From Methylocystis suflitae (GTDB lineage: Bacteria; Pseudomonadota; Alphaproteobacteria; Rhizobiales; Beijerinckiaceae), in contig NZ_JAMRYX010000026.1 of the NCBI RefSeq assembly GCF_024448135.1, forward strand, positions 1 to 49,614: 49,614 bases of DNA, in the 5' to 3' direction. Shown here one piece after another: positions 48,907 through 49,614 of this stretch. The translations under genes were made by a program, and so were the position numbers. Numbering within the stretch: the stretch's first letter is position 1; every line of letters begins with the position of its first letter. Under the pieces are notes generated by a model that worked only from the letters and a program-made list of their open reading frames with translations, searched no databases and was not told the origin of the DNA.

Positions 48907-49614
48907 ATGAAGCTGACCATGGCGCGGATCGCCGCGCTGACCTGTCCGGAGGGCAAAAAGGACGTGCTCGTCTTTGACGACGAGCAGCGCGGCTTGGGCG
49001 TCCGCGTAACGGCCGGCGGCTCTAAGTCCTATCTAGCGCAATACACAGTGCACGGTCGTAAGCGCCGCGTGCCGCTCGGATCGTGCGCCGCGGTGTCGCT
49101 CGCCAAGGCGCGGGAGGCCGCGCGGGCGATCGCTGGCGACGTCGCTAAGGGAAAAGACCCTGCAAGCGACCGTAAGGCCGCCGCCGTTGACGCGCGCCGC
49201 AAAGCCGTCCATGGCGCCTTCACCTTGGGCCGCCTTGTTGATGACTGGGAGGCGCTCCACCTTTCGGCGAAACGTCCACGATACGCCAAGGAAGCGGCGC
49301 GAGCATTGCGATTCGCCTTTGTGGATCGCCTCAACTTGCCGGCCGGCGATCTCGACCGCGCCGCCGTCGTGAAGGTTTTAGACGGTCTAAGCCGCAAGGG
49401 CCGCGCGGCAATGGCGGCCCGCACGGTCGCCTATGGACGGGCTGCTTATTCGTGGGGAATGAAGCGTGGAACCTTGGCGGATAACCCGTTTTCGCAAGTC
49501 CCCGTCGCGCCGACAACGAAGCGCGAACGTTTCCTGACAGATGACGAGCTGATTGCCCTGTGGCGTGCGACGGAAGCCGGCGGAAGTTTCGAACGCATCG
49601 TTCGCTTACTCTTG
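48907..49614 (+). CDS. int: Tyrosine integrase of the second element, partial (C-terminus outside window)
   Basis: The first 236 residues of a P4-like integrase, open to the window end. The N-terminal arm-binding domain (VFDDEQRGLGVRVTAGGSKS.., RVPLGSCAAVSLAKAREAAR) and the core-binding domain are present, and the catalytic domain begins at KRERFLTDDELIALW. It differs clearly from the first integrase but sits at the same place relative to an identical tRNA-Lys repeat, so both probably use the same site. Confidence 0.9.
   Translation, partial: MKLTMARIAALTCPEGKKDVLVFDDEQRGLGVRVTAGGSKSYLAQYTVHGRKRRVPLGSCAAVSLAKAREAARAIAGDVAKGKDPASDRKAAAVDARRKAVHGAFTLGRLVDDWEALHLSAKRPRYAKEAARALRFAFVDRLNLPAGDLDRAAVVKVLDGLSRKGRAAMAARTVAYGRAAYSWGMKRGTLADNPFSQVPVAPTTKRERFLTDDELIALWRATEAGGSFERIVRLLL

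Overview
The window reads as the chromosome of a GC-rich alphaproteobacterium, probably Hyphomicrobiales and possibly a methylotroph of the Methylocystis/Methylosinus kind. This placement is inference, resting on GC-rich codons, a dnaG-rpoD pair whose DnaG lacks the usual zinc ligands, KgtP/IspA-type proteins and Bradyrhizobium/Methylocystis-like RTX repeats. Positions 1-31211 look like resident chromosome with accessory clusters. Positions 31212-48723 are an integrated mobile element, and a second element starts at 48724 and runs off the window.

Chromosomal part. The left end holds a partial lipoprotein gene, ispA, a DUF1345 membrane protein and a KgtP-like permease. Next comes a minus-strand block of six genes, Xre antitoxin > RES toxin > dnaG > rpoD > HicB-like > HicA-like, so the primase/sigma-70 pair is bracketed by two toxin-antitoxin modules. 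NikR with a TonB-dependent receptor (probable nickel uptake) follows. Positions 12985-18895 carry a thiazole/oxazole-type RiPP cluster: a precursor ending in 28 residues made only of Cys, Arg and Gly (11 Cys), a fused ThiF-like/YcaO cyclodehydratase, a SagB-type dehydrogenase and a Tat-exported amidase. Positions 18942-25181 hold wecB, an NfrB-like glycosyltransferase and an NfrA-like TPR/outer-membrane protein, which is the gene set of the phage-N4-receptor exopolysaccharide. A secreted two-domain protein, a membrane-bound class III nucleotide cyclase, a small Cys-rich exported protein and a frameshifted RTX protein complete this part.

Integrated element. A 48-bp direct repeat equal to the 3' part of tRNA-Lys(CUU) lies at 31212-31259 and again at 48676-48723. 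Between the copies are a tyrosine integrase, two helix-turn-helix proteins, three 23-bp palindromic iterons, a PemK/MazF-like toxin, a 1147-residue fibre-like protein with an S74 self-cleaving chaperone domain, a highly structured non-coding stretch, a trypsin-like protease, a TraD/VirD4-like ATPase, a TerY-P triad (vWA, PP2C, kinase), a replication-relaxation protein and a ParDE-like pair. It is best described as an integrative mobilisable element carrying a defence or stress cargo. A second tyrosine integrase starts directly right of the second repeat, so two elements are arrayed in tandem on the same tRNA site. Each integrase is preceded by a pair of octamers exactly 11 bp apart, with different sequences in the two elements.

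The items most worth a second look are the Cys-Arg-Gly RiPP cluster with stem-loops between precursor and enzymes, the multi-hairpin region at 38188-38345 with three TGGG loops, the TerY-P kinase fused to membrane and peptidoglycan-binding-like domains, the likely leaderless genes of the element, and the compact WecB/NfrB/NfrA locus whose NfrB is short.
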